Positions 18,001 to 25,882 of a stretch of 64,000 bases of DNA are shown here, in pieces. The stretch's first letter is position 1. Each line of letters opens with the position of its first letter. The position numbers and the translations under genes are program-made. The notes below the pieces were generated by a model that made no database searches, had not been told where the DNA came from, and saw only the letters and a list, made by a program, of their open reading frames with translations. Source of the DNA: Rhizobium sp. Pop5. GTDB lineage: Bacteria > Pseudomonadota > Alphaproteobacteria > Rhizobiales > Rhizobiaceae. The stretch is from assembly GCF_024721175.1 (NCBI RefSeq), contig NZ_CP099399.1, forward strand, positions 3,038,001 to 3,102,000. Direction: 5' to 3'.

Positions 18001-18356
18001 TGCCGTCGGCGCTCGGCGTCGGCGAAGGCGGCTCGTTCCGTGCGCCGATGGCAATCGCGGTGATCGGCGGCATCATCGTCTCGACGGTGCTGTCCCTCGT
18101 CGTCGTGCCTTCCTTCTTCCTGATCATGGACGATCTGTCCCGCCTGCTCGGCTGGATGTTCGGCCGTCTGGTCGGCAGGAAGGACGAGGAAGAGCTGCCG
18201 CTGTCGCGCGAAGATCTCACCCGCGTTACCCGCGAGAACCGCACCGACATCGACTCGCTGGACGAGCGCCTGACCGCGATCGAGAAGCCGGAAAGCAAGC
18301 GCAAGGGCGCCAAAGACACCAATGTGCTTCGCCTGCCGCCCTTCGCGGCGGAGTGA
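15033..18356 (+). CDS. RND efflux transporter, AcrB/HAE1 family
   Basis: Inner-membrane proton-driven pump of 1107 residues, slightly longer than the usual 1020-1050 because of a hydrophilic C-terminal tail (about 1045-1107). Twelve membrane segments are expected: one at the start, five around 330-540, and the second set around 860-1040. The TM4 motif GILVDDAIVEIENIARHIKM carries the paired Asp residues of the proton relay. Two large periplasmic porter loops are present. It follows its adaptor gene by 12 bp and is terminated by a strong hairpin. Compound specificity is unknown. Confidence 0.92.
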   Translation: MNFSAWSIRNPIAPLLAFCLLIFIGMQSFNKLPITRFPNIDVPLVSISVTQSGASPAELEMQVTKEIEDAIASITGIDEIQSTVTDGSSQTNVMFRMEVPTEQAVQDVKDAIDRIRSDLPATAEAPIVTKVDVEGQAIQTFAVSSPDMSLEELSWFVDDTIKRALQGQAGIGRVDRYGGAEREVRIELTPDKLNAHGITAASVNQQLRGTNVDLGSGRGQVAGSEQAIRVLGDARNVAELADTTIALPSGRFVKLSDLGVIKDTYEEPKSFSRFNDTPVVTFGVFRSKGASEVSVAETVAQSLDKVRGENPNVKIEMIDDSVYFTYGNYEAAIHTLLEGALLAVIVVLLFLRNWRATLISAIALPLSAIPTFWVMDMMGFSLNLVSFLALTLATGILVDDAIVEIENIARHIKMGKTPYRAAIEAADEIGLAVIATTFTIIAVFVPVSFMPGIPGQYFIQFGLTVAFSVFFSLLVARLITPMMAAYLMRAEDAMEDHHDNDGLLMKGYTRLVSGTTRKWYWRYTTLIVAFLLTVGSVISLFMFVPGSFLPAEDASRIVLSVELPPNARLDDTEKTTDAIYKRVKDINGVESVFVLGGASPKGELELRRATITLALGKLDQSLVKKVVNDVIGHIPVIGPKLPKVDVHGRVRPQWDIEKEVFAKLADIPDVHILKLNDRGERDLSFNFLSKNEKDLNEAVGILESKLRADPLLANVSADGALPRPELQVYPRKDEAARLGITPQQISETIRVATIGDVDAALAKISLDDRQIPIRVQAAVDMRRDLAAIRALKIQTASGGTVPLSSVANIDYSEGVSSIKRNNRYRVVSIGSDLPQGVALDTASARFRQIVNDAKIPATVHLAESGDTKVQTEMQQSFVNAMLMGLLLVLTVLILLFKDVIQPFTILFSLPLAIGGVAAGLIVTSNPLSMPVMIGILMLMGIVTKNAILLVDFAIEMRHQGMGRVEAMVEAGRKRARPIIMTSIAMSAGMLPSALGVGEGGSFRAPMAIAVIGGIIVSTVLSLVVVPSFFLIMDDLSRLLGWMFGRLVGRKDEEELPLSREDLTRVTRENRTDIDSLDERLTAIEKPESKRKGAKDTNVLRLPPFAAE

Positions 18357-18374
18357 GCAACGTCCAGTAAACGG

Positions 18375-18408
18375 ACGGGCCGGGACGATCTCCCGGCCCG
18401 TTCGTTTT
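18375..18408 (+). terminator. Rho-independent terminator of the RND operon
   Basis: Perfect 11-bp stem ACGGGCCGGGA / TCCCGGCCCGT (18375-18401) with a 5-nt loop, followed by TCGTTTTAT. It lies 18 bp after the pump stop. Confidence 0.85.
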
Positions 18409-18518
18409 ATCGGTCATCTCAGCATTTGACCGAAATCAATTCCGCCGCTTTCTCTTTCCCCTATCTTAGCCGGCATGCCGGCGTTTGCGAGTTCCAAATT
18501 TTGGTCTATATCCGCTAA

Positions 18519-18824
18519 ATGTCTGACGCCACCTTGATTGATGGGTTCATTGCCTGGGGAACGAGGCTTGCAGCAACTCCGTCGTCAAGCTTGGGCATCG
18601 ATGTTGAGGTTTTTACGCCCACGCCGAATCCAGCCGCCAAAATCGACTTTGAAAGCAGCGAACTTTTGGGGCGCATTACATTGTGGTCCGACGGGAATTT
18701 CTATGCCGAGGCAATTGACGCAGCAACATCAGCGACAATCCTTTCCCGTCAGGGCCACGCAGCGGCGAGCGCCACCTTCGGCGAGGAATTCAGCGATATT
18801 TTGAAACTGTTCGCAATTCATTGA
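18519..18824 (+). CDS. Small hypothetical protein, possibly TriTu-type immunity protein
   Basis: Soluble acidic protein of 101 residues with no signal or membrane segment. The central pattern KIDFESSELLGRITLWSDGN followed by FYAEAIDAATSATILSRQ resembles, from memory, small proteins annotated as TriTu family immunity proteins. No toxin gene is visible next to it. GC content appears lower than in neighbouring genes. The call is tentative; a generic conserved hypothetical is the safe description. Confidence 0.55.
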   Translation: MSDATLIDGFIAWGTRLAATPSSSLGIDVEVFTPTPNPAAKIDFESSELLGRITLWSDGNFYAEAIDAATSATILSRQGHAAASATFGEEFSDILKLFAIH

Positions 18825-18931
18825 ACGTCCACGCCATGCCGATGGCCGTTAATAGGTTCACAGCCTAGCTGCAGAAATGCTGAACCATGTCACCGACACG
18901 CAACCAGTTGAATGAAAACGGGCAAACAAGA

Positions 18932-19540
18932 ATGCTAATCAAGCAAACCGACTATCATCGGATTTATCGAGTTATAAATAGCTTGATCCTCAATGAGAAC
19001 GGAAATGCCGCGCACGCCTGCATGTACTTCGCCACCTTCGGTTCGTTCATTCTTGAACAGCACTATAAGGTGAAAGCGACGCCTAAAGGCGGCCTTGCGG
19101 CGTATAATCTGGATGGGACAATGATCCTGTTTGCCGATCATCGTGAGGATGGCTACGTCACAGGAGCTGGTGAGAATTTCCATTGCTGGGTCGAGGCAGA
19201 GGGTTGGGCCATTGATTTCATGGCCCCTGCGTTCTCAGAGACAGCGGCCGGTCTCCAGGTCCCGTCGAAGATGTTTCAACGGCCCTTGTCAGCGATGGCG
19301 TCCAGCATCAATAATTTGAATCACTCCGGAGATTTCTTCTATCTGTCCGAACCTGCCGCGACCGCCGCGCGTTTTCAGGATTGGCACAAACTTGCGATGA
19401 TCGGCGATCTTGCAACGATTGCAGCAAGGTGGTTTCGAAAGGCTCCCAAAAGTATGGCTGCCGCTATTTCCGTGGACAATCCGTCAGGCAAGAGCAGAAG
19501 CGTTCCTCTTGTCGGCAATCCGCTTGTCGGCAGTTGGTGA
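18932..19540 (+). CDS. DUF2026-like conserved hypothetical protein
   Basis: Protein of about 202 residues from ATG 18932 (MLIKQTDYHRIYRVINSLI); an in-frame ATG at 18887 would add 15 residues without similarity. It includes AHACMYFATFGSFILEQHY (Cys and His in a transglutaminase/NlpC-like arrangement), FHCWVEAEGWAIDFMAP (His followed by Asp), consistent with a Cys-His-Asp papain-like fold seen in DUF2026-like proteins. The enzymatic call is inference. It sits directly downstream of the small immunity-like gene, and both are lower in GC than surrounding genes. Confidence 0.6.
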   Translation: MLIKQTDYHRIYRVINSLILNENGNAAHACMYFATFGSFILEQHYKVKATPKGGLAAYNLDGTMILFADHREDGYVTGAGENFHCWVEAEGWAIDFMAPAFSETAAGLQVPSKMFQRPLSAMASSINNLNHSGDFFYLSEPAATAARFQDWHKLAMIGDLATIAARWFRKAPKSMAAAISVDNPSGKSRSVPLVGNPLVGSW

Positions 19541-19579
19541 GAGCTGCTTCCCTCGCCAGGGAGCGAAACCTGGCACCCG

Positions 19580-20926
19580 TCATTCCTCGACCACCTCAAT
19601 CTCCGGCCAGCCGGCGAGCGTCAGCCGCAGGCGGCCGCGGTCGGCGCGTTCGAGCGTGATCGGACCGGCCTTTTCCTCCAGCCGCCGGCGCAGGAGGATC
19701 AGCCTTGTTTCGAGATTGTCCTTGAAGTCAGGCAGTTGCAGGCGACGGTCGCGGCGGATCTCGCGGTTCAGGAAGTCCCGCTTGCCGGTCAGCGCATAGT
19801 CTTGCAGAAAATGCAGGAGCAGCCGCCCCGGCACGCCGCGGATCAGATAGTCGTCGTCGACGAACAGAGAGCCGTCGCGCGGATAGAAACGAACGGCGAT
19901 GCGCCGGCCGGCCGGCTCGCTGCCTGCTCGGTCGGCCGGAGCCTCCGGTTTTTCCTGCCCATTCGTCTCCGTTCGCTCGCGTTCCTCGGACAGGAAGGAG
20001 AGCGCGGTGGCGAGATGCGCTGCGATGACGATCAGCGCCTCCTCGTCGCGATGGCGGAAGGTGAAGCGCTCGGTCGATTCCGAAAACAGCACGCCGACAA
20101 GCCTTCCCCGCGCGACAAGCGGCAGCGCAATCTGGCTGAGCGGCTTTTCGAGCGCCGGAAGCGGGATCGGCGCCGCATCCTCGACGCCCGCCATGGCCCG
20201 CACCGCCTGGATATAGCGCTGGCCGCGACTGAGATCGGTGATTCGCACATTGCGCCGCCGCTCGGCCGCCAGCCCGATAATGCCGCGCCCGGCCGGAACC
20301 TCGGCCCCGAAGCCGAACTGGTCGTAGCCGCGGCTGGCGATCGTCGTCAGCCCTCCGCGTTCGCCGTCCGGCACCAGCACCATGGAATGGTTATAGCCGA
20401 AGAGTTTGCCGAGGCCCTCAAGCGTCACATCGAGCAGCGTTTCCGGATCGCCGCAGTCTGACATCCGTGCCGTCAGCCTCGCCACCTTGCCCATCAGGTC
20501 GGGCAGCACGAGTGCCACCGGCTCGACCAGCGGATTGGCGGCCGGCACCGCCCGACAGTCCTCCACCCGGTAGATGTCGACGGCGCGCAGCTTCATGATC
20601 CCGCTCAGCCGGCTTTCCAGGATCGCCAGGTGGACCGCCATCCGCTCGAATGTCTCGCCCTTCGTCTCGGAACGCACGAACGCCAGGTCGAGAACGTGTT
20701 GCTGGCCGCTATAACCGTCGACCACCATCACGGTCGCAAGCCCGTTGCGCGCCACATTGGCGGCGGTCTTGGAGAAGAACTGGTCGGAGAGCGCCACATG
20801 CGTCTCGTCTACGCAATGCACGTGCGAGAGATAGGAAATATTGGGCATTCCGTCTGCATCGGTGGTGGCAATGACGGAGGGAATGACGCCTTCGAAACTG
20901 TCGCGCAGCCCTTCGAGCGGGATCAT
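19580..20926 (-). CDS. FMN-split-barrel (PNPOx-like) + GAF + winged-helix fusion regulator
   Basis: Unusual 448-residue protein. Residues about 1-140 look like a pyridoxamine 5'-phosphate-oxidase-type split barrel (VIATTDADGMPNISYLSHVH, then DQFFSKTAANVARNG). Residues about 165-320 form a GAF domain (CGDPETLLDVTLEGLGKLFG to FRHRDEEALIVIAAHLATAL). A charged linker leads to a C-terminal region (about 345-445) with an OmpR-like winged-helix appearance (FVDDDYLIRGVPGRLLLHFL, DNLETRLILLRRRLEE). It probably senses a flavin- or redox-linked signal and binds DNA, which is inference. It overlaps the upstream FMN-barrel gene by 4 nt. Confidence 0.75.
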   Translation of the reverse strand: MIPLEGLRDSFEGVIPSVIATTDADGMPNISYLSHVHCVDETHVALSDQFFSKTAANVARNGLATVMVVDGYSGQQHVLDLAFVRSETKGETFERMAVHLAILESRLSGIMKLRAVDIYRVEDCRAVPAANPLVEPVALVLPDLMGKVARLTARMSDCGDPETLLDVTLEGLGKLFGYNHSMVLVPDGERGGLTTIASRGYDQFGFGAEVPAGRGIIGLAAERRRNVRITDLSRGQRYIQAVRAMAGVEDAAPIPLPALEKPLSQIALPLVARGRLVGVLFSESTERFTFRHRDEEALIVIAAHLATALSFLSEERERTETNGQEKPEAPADRAGSEPAGRRIAVRFYPRDGSLFVDDDYLIRGVPGRLLLHFLQDYALTGKRDFLNREIRRDRRLQLPDFKDNLETRLILLRRRLEEKAGPITLERADRGRLRLTLAGWPEIEVVEE

Positions 20927-21399
20927 GCGGCGGCTTCCGGCGTCAGCCTGCGCCCCGCGCCCGGCCCCGGCGTCTGCTCGAAGATCGCCTGCGGCTCGAT
21001 CGTCAGGCAGACGAGTTCCCGGTCCGAGAGTGTGCTGGAGAGCTGCATGCGGGTGACCCCAAGCGCCGTCATCCGCGCGAGCTGTTCTGCGACATAGGCC
21101 TCGCCCCGTGCCCGGTGGGCCTCATCCGCCAGCCCCGCCGCGAGGATGCGGCCCTTGATCTGGCAGGCCTTGTAATCGGCGGCCCGCACATAGGTCATGG
21201 CAATCGGCCGGCCGACCTGCGCCTGGCTGACGGCATCAGGCCATTGGCTACGGGAGGCCAGAAAGTGCAAATGCCCGCTCTGCCGGTCGACGCGCACGCC
21301 CGAGCCGCGGCCAATCATCGGCCGGCCGGCCTCGTCGCGCGTCGCGAACAGGATCATGACGGGACTCTCTATAAATTCCGCAAGTTCCGGCCCCAGCAA
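20923..21399 (-). CDS. Pyridoxamine 5'-phosphate oxidase-like FMN-binding protein
   Basis: Single split-barrel protein of 158 residues: VMILFATRDEAGRPMIGRGSG near the start (shortened here to VMILFATRDEAGRPMIGRG), then GHLHFLASRSQWPDAV and GRPIAMTYVRAADYKACQ. The start is TTG 21399, with GGGGGA seven bases upstream; no better ATG exists. The stop overlaps the start of the following GAF regulator by 4 nt, so both belong to one operon. It may reduce or bind a flavin cofactor or heme-like ligand and could provide the signal sensed by its partner; that is inference. Confidence 0.75.
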   Translation of the reverse strand: MLGPELAEFIESPVMILFATRDEAGRPMIGRGSGVRVDRQSGHLHFLASRSQWPDAVSQAQVGRPIAMTYVRAADYKACQIKGRILAAGLADEAHRARGEAYVAEQLARMTALGVTRMQLSSTLSDRELVCLTIEPQAIFEQTPGPGAGRRLTPEAAA

Positions 21400-21444
21400 T
21401 GCTTGTCCCCCCGATGTCAGGCGATGATAGTTAGTTAGGATATT

Positions 21445-21469
21445 CTTAGCAATCGTTCCAATTGCTTAG
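21445..21469. promoter_or_regulatory. Candidate operator between the FMN-barrel operon and the hemerythrin gene
   Basis: Imperfect dyad CTTAGCAAT (21445-21453) and ATTGCTTAG (21461-21469), separated by 7 bp, in the 167-bp divergent spacer. It does not match FNR (TTGAT-N4-ATCAA) or NnrR boxes. The position suits control of both transcripts. Confidence 0.4.
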
Positions 21470-21566
21470 GATGGTTTTAGGAAGCGCCTCGCAAAGGGCT
21501 CGGTTATTTCACGGCCATCAGCCCGGCGCACATAGAGAGGCGCCTGATAACGAGAGGAAAACCATC

Positions 21567-22274
21567 ATGAGCCATGAATTCTCGCTTACCAGCATCCCCG
21601 ATCTCAACGGCCGCTACGACATTTACGGCGCGATCCACAAAGGCCTGCGCAAGGCCGGCTGCGACCTGCTCGGACGCCTCGGCACAGCCGATTTCCAGAA
21701 CGTTGAGGAGACTGTTTTCCTGATCGGCGACCTGCGCCATTACCTGATGCTTGCCGCCTCCCATGTCACTCACGAGGATGACAACATCCACACGGCGCTT
21801 GCCGAAAAGGGCGTCTCGACCGTCACGCTGGACGAGCAGCACGACGACCACCGCACCGCCTTCCGCGAACTGGAAGACCTTGTCGTCGCCTGGGAGAACG
21901 CCTGGCCGCTGCACAAGGCGGCCTGCGGCCGCAAGCTCTACCTCGCCTTCGCCGCCTATATCGCCGATGACTTCGCGCATATGCACGAGGAGGAGGCGGT
22001 GACCGGCCCTCTCCTGTGGCGCTACTTCACCGACCAGGAAATATTCGGCATCGAGATGAACATCATCGGCTCCCTGCCGCCGGAAAAGAGCATGGCCTTC
22101 ATGCGCATCATGATCCCGGCGGTCAATCCGGCGGAGCGCGCAGCACTGCTGGGCGCCATGAAGAAGAATGCGCCGCCGGAAATCTTCCAGGCCGTCATCG
22201 ACTTCGCCGTCCGTCCGGGGCTTTCGGCCGGCGACTTCGCCAAGCTTGCCGACGCGCTGAAGCTGGCCGCCTGA
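21567..22274 (+). CDS. Hemerythrin-like domain protein
   Basis: Helical cytoplasmic protein of 235 residues. Candidate di-iron ligands are in ASHVTHEDDNIHTAL, DEQHDDHRTAFRELE and DDFAHMHEEEAV, in the spacing of hemerythrin/HHE domains, which bind O2 or NO or participate in iron handling. ATG 21567 follows CGAGAGGAAAACC; the frame upstream to 21462 is unlikely to be coding. It is divergent from the FMN-barrel/GAF operon and may be its target. Confidence 0.8.
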   Translation: MSHEFSLTSIPDLNGRYDIYGAIHKGLRKAGCDLLGRLGTADFQNVEETVFLIGDLRHYLMLAASHVTHEDDNIHTALAEKGVSTVTLDEQHDDHRTAFRELEDLVVAWENAWPLHKAACGRKLYLAFAAYIADDFAHMHEEEAVTGPLLWRYFTDQEIFGIEMNIIGSLPPEKSMAFMRIMIPAVNPAERAALLGAMKKNAPPEIFQAVIDFAVRPGLSAGDFAKLADALKLAA

Positions 22275-22342
22275 AAAGATTGCTGCGGGCGGAGGATTGA
22301 GGCTCCGCCCGTGGCATCGCCGAGCATTTCCGGAGAAGAACC

Positions 22343-22564
22343 ATGTGCAAACCGAACGGCAAGGCCGGCATTCCGGCCGCGTGTCCACGCCGCGGCGATT
22401 GTCGCGGCTGCCGCATGCTGCTTTCCGCCATGGCGGGGGAGCGAAGCGCCTCACGTCTTGACGTGCTCATCAAGGAAGTACGTCCGCTGCCCGCGCCGGT
22501 CTTCCTGGAGACGTGCCTCAAATTAGGGAATCCTATGCCCATTCCGAAAAGTAAGACGCTCTAG
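22343..22564 (+). CDS. Small Cys-rich ORF, uncertain
   Basis: 73-residue frame with a good ribosome-binding site (GGAGAAGAACC before ATG). It contains Cys at positions 2, 14, 20 and 23 in the stretch CPRRGDCRGCR. It lies 68 bp after the hemerythrin-like gene in the same orientation and could be co-transcribed. No family is recognised. The site and position argue for coding; the short length argues for caution. Confidence 0.4.
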   Translation: MCKPNGKAGIPAACPRRGDCRGCRMLLSAMAGERSASRLDVLIKEVRPLPAPVFLETCLKLGNPMPIPKSKTL

Positions 22565-22591
22565 GTCAATTCGGGCCAAAATCACACGAAT

Positions 22592-23203
22592 CTAGAGCCC
22601 GCCCTGCTCCCTCAGGAAGCTGACGATGGAGCTGACCCCGTCGCCGCGCTTCATGTCGGAAAACACGAAGGGTCGGCTCGCGCGCATGCGCGTCGCATCG
22701 CGGTCCATCACTTCGAGATCGGCGCCAACATGGGGTGCCAGATCCTTCTTGTTGATGACGAGAAGGTCCGAGCGGGTGATCCCTGGCCCGCCCTTGCGCG
22801 GGATTTCCTCGCCCTGGCAGACGGAGATGACATAGATGGTGATATCGGCAAGATCGGGCGAAAAGGTCGCTGCCAGATTGTCGCCGCCGGATTCGATGAA
22901 GACGACGTCGAGGTCGGGAATCCGCTCGTTGAGGCCGGCGATCGCCTGAAGATTGATCGTCGCGTCCTCGCGAATGGCCGTGTGCGGGCAGCCGCCCGTC
23001 TCCACGCCGACGATGCGATCGGAAGGCAGCGCCTGCATGCGCACGAGTGCCTCGGCGTCCTCGGTGGTATAGATGTCGTTGGTGACGACGGCGACGGAAT
23101 AGTCGTCGCGCATCGCCTTGCAGAGCTTTTCCGTCAGCGCCGTCTTGCCCGAGCCGACCGGCCCGCCGATGCCGACGCGCAGAGGTCCGTTTCTTGATTT
23201 CAT
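22592..23203 (-). CDS. ureG: Urease accessory GTPase UreG
   Basis: SIMIBI-class GTPase of 203 residues that drives nickel delivery to urease in the UreDFG complex. The P-loop GPVGSGKT is at residues 14-21, the nickel-binding CPH motif is in [15 protein letters not shown], and the base-recognition [10 protein letters not shown] is present. Length is typical. It is the last gene of the urea locus, 90 bp downstream of ureF. Confidence 0.97.
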   Translation of the reverse strand: MKSRNGPLRVGIGGPVGSGKTALTEKLCKAMRDDYSVAVVTNDIYTTEDAEALVRMQALPSDRIVGVETGGCPHTAIREDATINLQAIAGLNERIPDLDVVFIESGGDNLAATFSPDLADITIYVISVCQGEEIPRKGGPGITRSDLLVINKKDLAPHVGADLEVMDRDATRMRASRPFVFSDMKRGDGVSSIVSFLREQGGL

Positions 23204-23293
23204 GTGTCTTACTCCAATCGAACCCCGATGATAGCGAGACCGACGGCGGGCGCCACCGTCAAATGACGCAACTCCGGCGGAAATTTTGAACCG

Positions 23294-23965
23294 TCACGAG
23301 CGAAACAACCGCGTCGTCTGGGTCTCATGGCGCAGGCTGACGATATCGGCCTGCACCGTCGCCGAACCGAGATCGTCGAGCGTCGAGACCGCGGCCCGCC
23401 GGGCGATTTCCGCAATGTGCTCTTCAAGACCGGCAAGCACGGCAACACCGTCCCTCTGCCCGGCGATGCCGAGACGAATGCCCGCCGAAACCGCTTGTGA
23501 GACATAGGCATGCAAAAAGGCGGCGAGCGCCTTCTCGGGGGCGATGTCGTGCGCGCCTGTCACCGCACCAACTGCAACGGGATAAGCGGCCTTCTGAGGC
23601 AGCCTCTCGAATACGCCGTCCGGCCAGGCTCGCGCCGCCGCGAGAAATGCCTCGCCGAGCAGCATCGTTTCCTGATGGCGCTCGCGCGATCCTGCAAGCG
23701 CCTCGGCGAGTGCGGCGATTTCGGCGAGGCCGACGGAGTCTGCTTGATGCCTGTGGCTTTCGGCGAGCAGCACACTATCGTTCCATGCCGAACCACGCTC
23801 GATCAGAGTGCCAATCCAGACGGCAAGCGAGGCCGCATCGGTGACCAGCCCATCGGCCACCGCCCGCTCCAACCCGCCCGAATAGGCAAACCCGCCGATC
23901 GGAAAGGCCGGCGAGAGCCATGCCGTCAGGCGCAGCAATGCCTGCAGCTCAGTATCCCCGGTCAT
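23294..23965 (-). CDS. ureF: Urease accessory protein UreF
   Basis: All-helical accessory protein of 223 residues, usual for the family. The family start pattern [27 protein letters not shown] is visible (given here as its ends [10 protein letters not shown] and FAYSGGLE). UreF forms the preactivation complex with UreD and modulates the UreG GTPase. It begins 6 bp after the end of ureE. Confidence 0.95.
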   Translation of the reverse strand: MTGDTELQALLRLTAWLSPAFPIGGFAYSGGLERAVADGLVTDAASLAVWIGTLIERGSAWNDSVLLAESHRHQADSVGLAEIAALAEALAGSRERHQETMLLGEAFLAAARAWPDGVFERLPQKAAYPVAVGAVTGAHDIAPEKALAAFLHAYVSQAVSAGIRLGIAGQRDGVAVLAGLEEHIAEIARRAAVSTLDDLGSATVQADIVSLRHETQTTRLFRS

Positions 23966-23971
23966 GGAGCC

Positions 23972-24556
23972 TCAGTCGTGCTTGTGGCCGTGATGCCCGT
24001 GCCCATGTCCATGGTCGTGATCATGATCATGGTTGCAGCTGTGATCATGCTTATGGTCATGTCCATGGTCGTGATTGTGCCCGTGGTCATGAGCCGCATG
24101 TCCATGATCATGAGAATGCCCGCTATGGGAATGGTAGGCTCCGCGCGCGGGCTGGAAGGGCTCGTCAATATCGAGAACGGTGGCACCCAGTCCCTGCAGC
24201 ATGCTGCGGATGACGTGATCGCGCAGGATGACGATGCGGTCTTCTTCGATCTGGGCCGCGAGATGGCGGTTGCCGAGATGCCAGGCAAGCTCGACCAGAT
24301 GCGTACGGTCGCGGCCCCGAATTTCGAAGAGCTTCTCGTCTGCCGCAAGGATCTCGATCAGCTCGCCGTCTTCGCGCACCAGCAGGTCGCCGTTGGCGAA
24401 AAGCACCGGGTCCTTGAGGTCGAGCATGACCATCTCGCCATTCTCCAGATGCAGGAGCTTGCGTCTGAGATGGCGCAGGTCATGCGGCAGCTTGACCTGG
24501 GCGGTCGGATGGGAGGAAGGGGTACCGGCGGGAAGATAGGAGGTGACGCGCTGCAT
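23972..24556 (-). CDS. ureE: Urease accessory nickel metallochaperone UreE
   Basis: Nickel chaperone of 194 residues. The N-terminal peptide-binding domain and the central metal domain (residues about 75-135) are normal, including [14 protein letters not shown]-terminal tail from residue 142 to the end holds 25 His in 53 residues, plus one Cys, so it should store or sequester several nickel ions. Start ATG 24556. It is followed by ureF and ureG. Confidence 0.96.
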   Translation of the reverse strand: MQRVTSYLPAGTPSSHPTAQVKLPHDLRHLRRKLLHLENGEMVMLDLKDPVLFANGDLLVREDGELIEILAADEKLFEIRGRDRTHLVELAWHLGNRHLAAQIEEDRIVILRDHVIRSMLQGLGATVLDIDEPFQPARGAYHSHSGHSHDHGHAAHDHGHNHDHGHDHKHDHSCNHDHDHDHGHGHGHHGHKHD

Positions 24557-24688
24557 GATATGTCCGTTTTGCTGAGACGACGACCATGCAAAATAGCCTT
24601 GCCTGATGCAAGCACCAATAGTCTTTCGCTTGCGGCATGCCGCGCAAAAGCGCGCCGAGGCATCGCGAGACGCCTTTGGCGCTCGGCT

Positions 24689-25552
24689 TTATATTCCGTA
24701 GGCCTGCATCACAGTGTCGCTGCCTGTTCCCCTGCTCTCGGTCCCGAAGCCGTTTTCGGCAAGCCCGTGCCAGGCATGCTGAAGACCTTCCCGCTCGTGC
24801 ACGACGCGATTGCGCCCGAGCGCCTTGGCAAGATAGAGCGCCCGATCGGCCGAGGCATAGACCTGCTGCTTGTTGCGTCCGGCGAGAAGATCGGCGACGC
24901 CTCCGGAAATGGTGATGGCGATATTATGCCCCTCTGCGGTGATCGGCCTGCCGGCGATGCTTGCCCGGACGGCCTGAATGCGCTCCAGCCGCGCCTCCAG
25001 CGGTTCGCCGCAGACGATGACGCCGAACTCCTCACCGCCAAGCCGCGCGACGACGGACAATTCGTCGAAGGCCGAGGTCAGCACAGCCGAGACCGCGGTG
25101 ATGACGGCGTCGCCGCAGGCGTGGCCAAAGCGATCGTTGATCGCCTTGAAACGATCGACGTCGAAAATGACAAGCGAGGCATTGTCCTCGATACTGTCGA
25201 GCGCCTCAGTAAAGGCGCGCCTGTTCAACAGGCCGGAGAGCATATCCGTGCGGCTGAGCCTTTCGAATTTCGCCCGCGACAGCGACAGCTCGTGCATGGC
25301 GAACCCTGCGGTCAGCGACAGCATGCCGGAAACCGTTCCGCCGACGAGCCAGGAAAAAATGGCGCCGAAGCCGAGCGCATGCGGCAGCGTCATCGGCAGC
25401 AGCCCGAGAAAACCGAGCGGTGGTATCGTCAGACCGATAATGACGCCGGAAAGAATGACAGCGAGAAAGCTCGTCTTCAGCGCGAAGACATAGACGTTCC
25501 TGCGATATTGAAAATTGCCCAAATCGGCCTGCAGCGACATCCAGTTTCTCAT
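24689..25552 (-). CDS. Membrane-associated GGDEF domain diguanylate cyclase
   Basis: Protein of 287 residues from ATG 25552, which has AGGAAGG upstream; a TTG at 25582 is an alternative. Two to three hydrophobic segments lie at about residues 25-90. The GGDEF domain at about 100-265 has RLGGEEFGVIV (an active-type GGEEF signature) and the leader SRTDMLSGLLNRRAF. It should make c-di-GMP at the inner membrane. It lies within the urea locus, between the DUF2459 gene and ureE, with gaps of about 330 and 130 bp, so it may have its own promoter. Confidence 0.88.
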   Translation of the reverse strand: MRNWMSLQADLGNFQYRRNVYVFALKTSFLAVILSGVIIGLTIPPLGFLGLLPMTLPHALGFGAIFSWLVGGTVSGMLSLTAGFAMHELSLSRAKFERLSRTDMLSGLLNRRAFTEALDSIEDNASLVIFDVDRFKAINDRFGHACGDAVITAVSAVLTSAFDELSVVARLGGEEFGVIVCGEPLEARLERIQAVRASIAGRPITAEGHNIAITISGGVADLLAGRNKQQVYASADRALYLAKALGRNRVVHEREGLQHAWHGLAENGFGTESRGTGSDTVMQAYGI

Positions 25553-25882
25553 GAGAATCGACCTTCCTGCCCGGCGTTGCAAGGCATTGATAAGAGCCCA
25601 ATTGCTGCGGGTGTCTTAATCCACTCCTTAAAATTCGAACGGTTTTGGACGATTTGGTGGACAGATTTTTTCTAGCAGGGGATGCAAACGGAAAATCCCT
25701 GAATCGGACAATTCAGGGAGACAGTTAGATATTTGATATAAAAAGACTTTTTTGAGCTTGGCGGTAGGGCTGTTCCAGAATGGTTTAACCCGGGAAATTA
25801 CCGGTTTCTCCACTGATTTTTACAACCGAACGGAGAGTGCCGTTCACAATTTAGTTTGAGGGCGAACCGGTCGCCTGTTGCT
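25553..25882. other. 330-bp gap in the urea locus
   Basis: AT-richer stretch without a convincing gene. A weak hairpin TCCCTGAAT / ATTCAGGGA lies at 25696-25719. This may hold the end of the ureC-DUF2459 transcript and a promoter for the GGDEF gene. Confidence 0.5.

Noticed and set aside
24000..24130. CRISPR- or minisatellite-like repetition (CATG/GTGATCATG)
   Set aside because: It is the His/Asp-codon-rich tail of ureE, not an array.
23510..25675. 721-residue plus-strand open frame
   Set aside because: It is antisense to ureF, ureE and the GGDEF gene, has low-complexity composition from high GC and His codons, and shows no domain.
25628..25813. 61-residue minus-strand frame in the urea-locus gap
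   Set aside because: Short, AT-rich, no ribosome-binding site or similarity.
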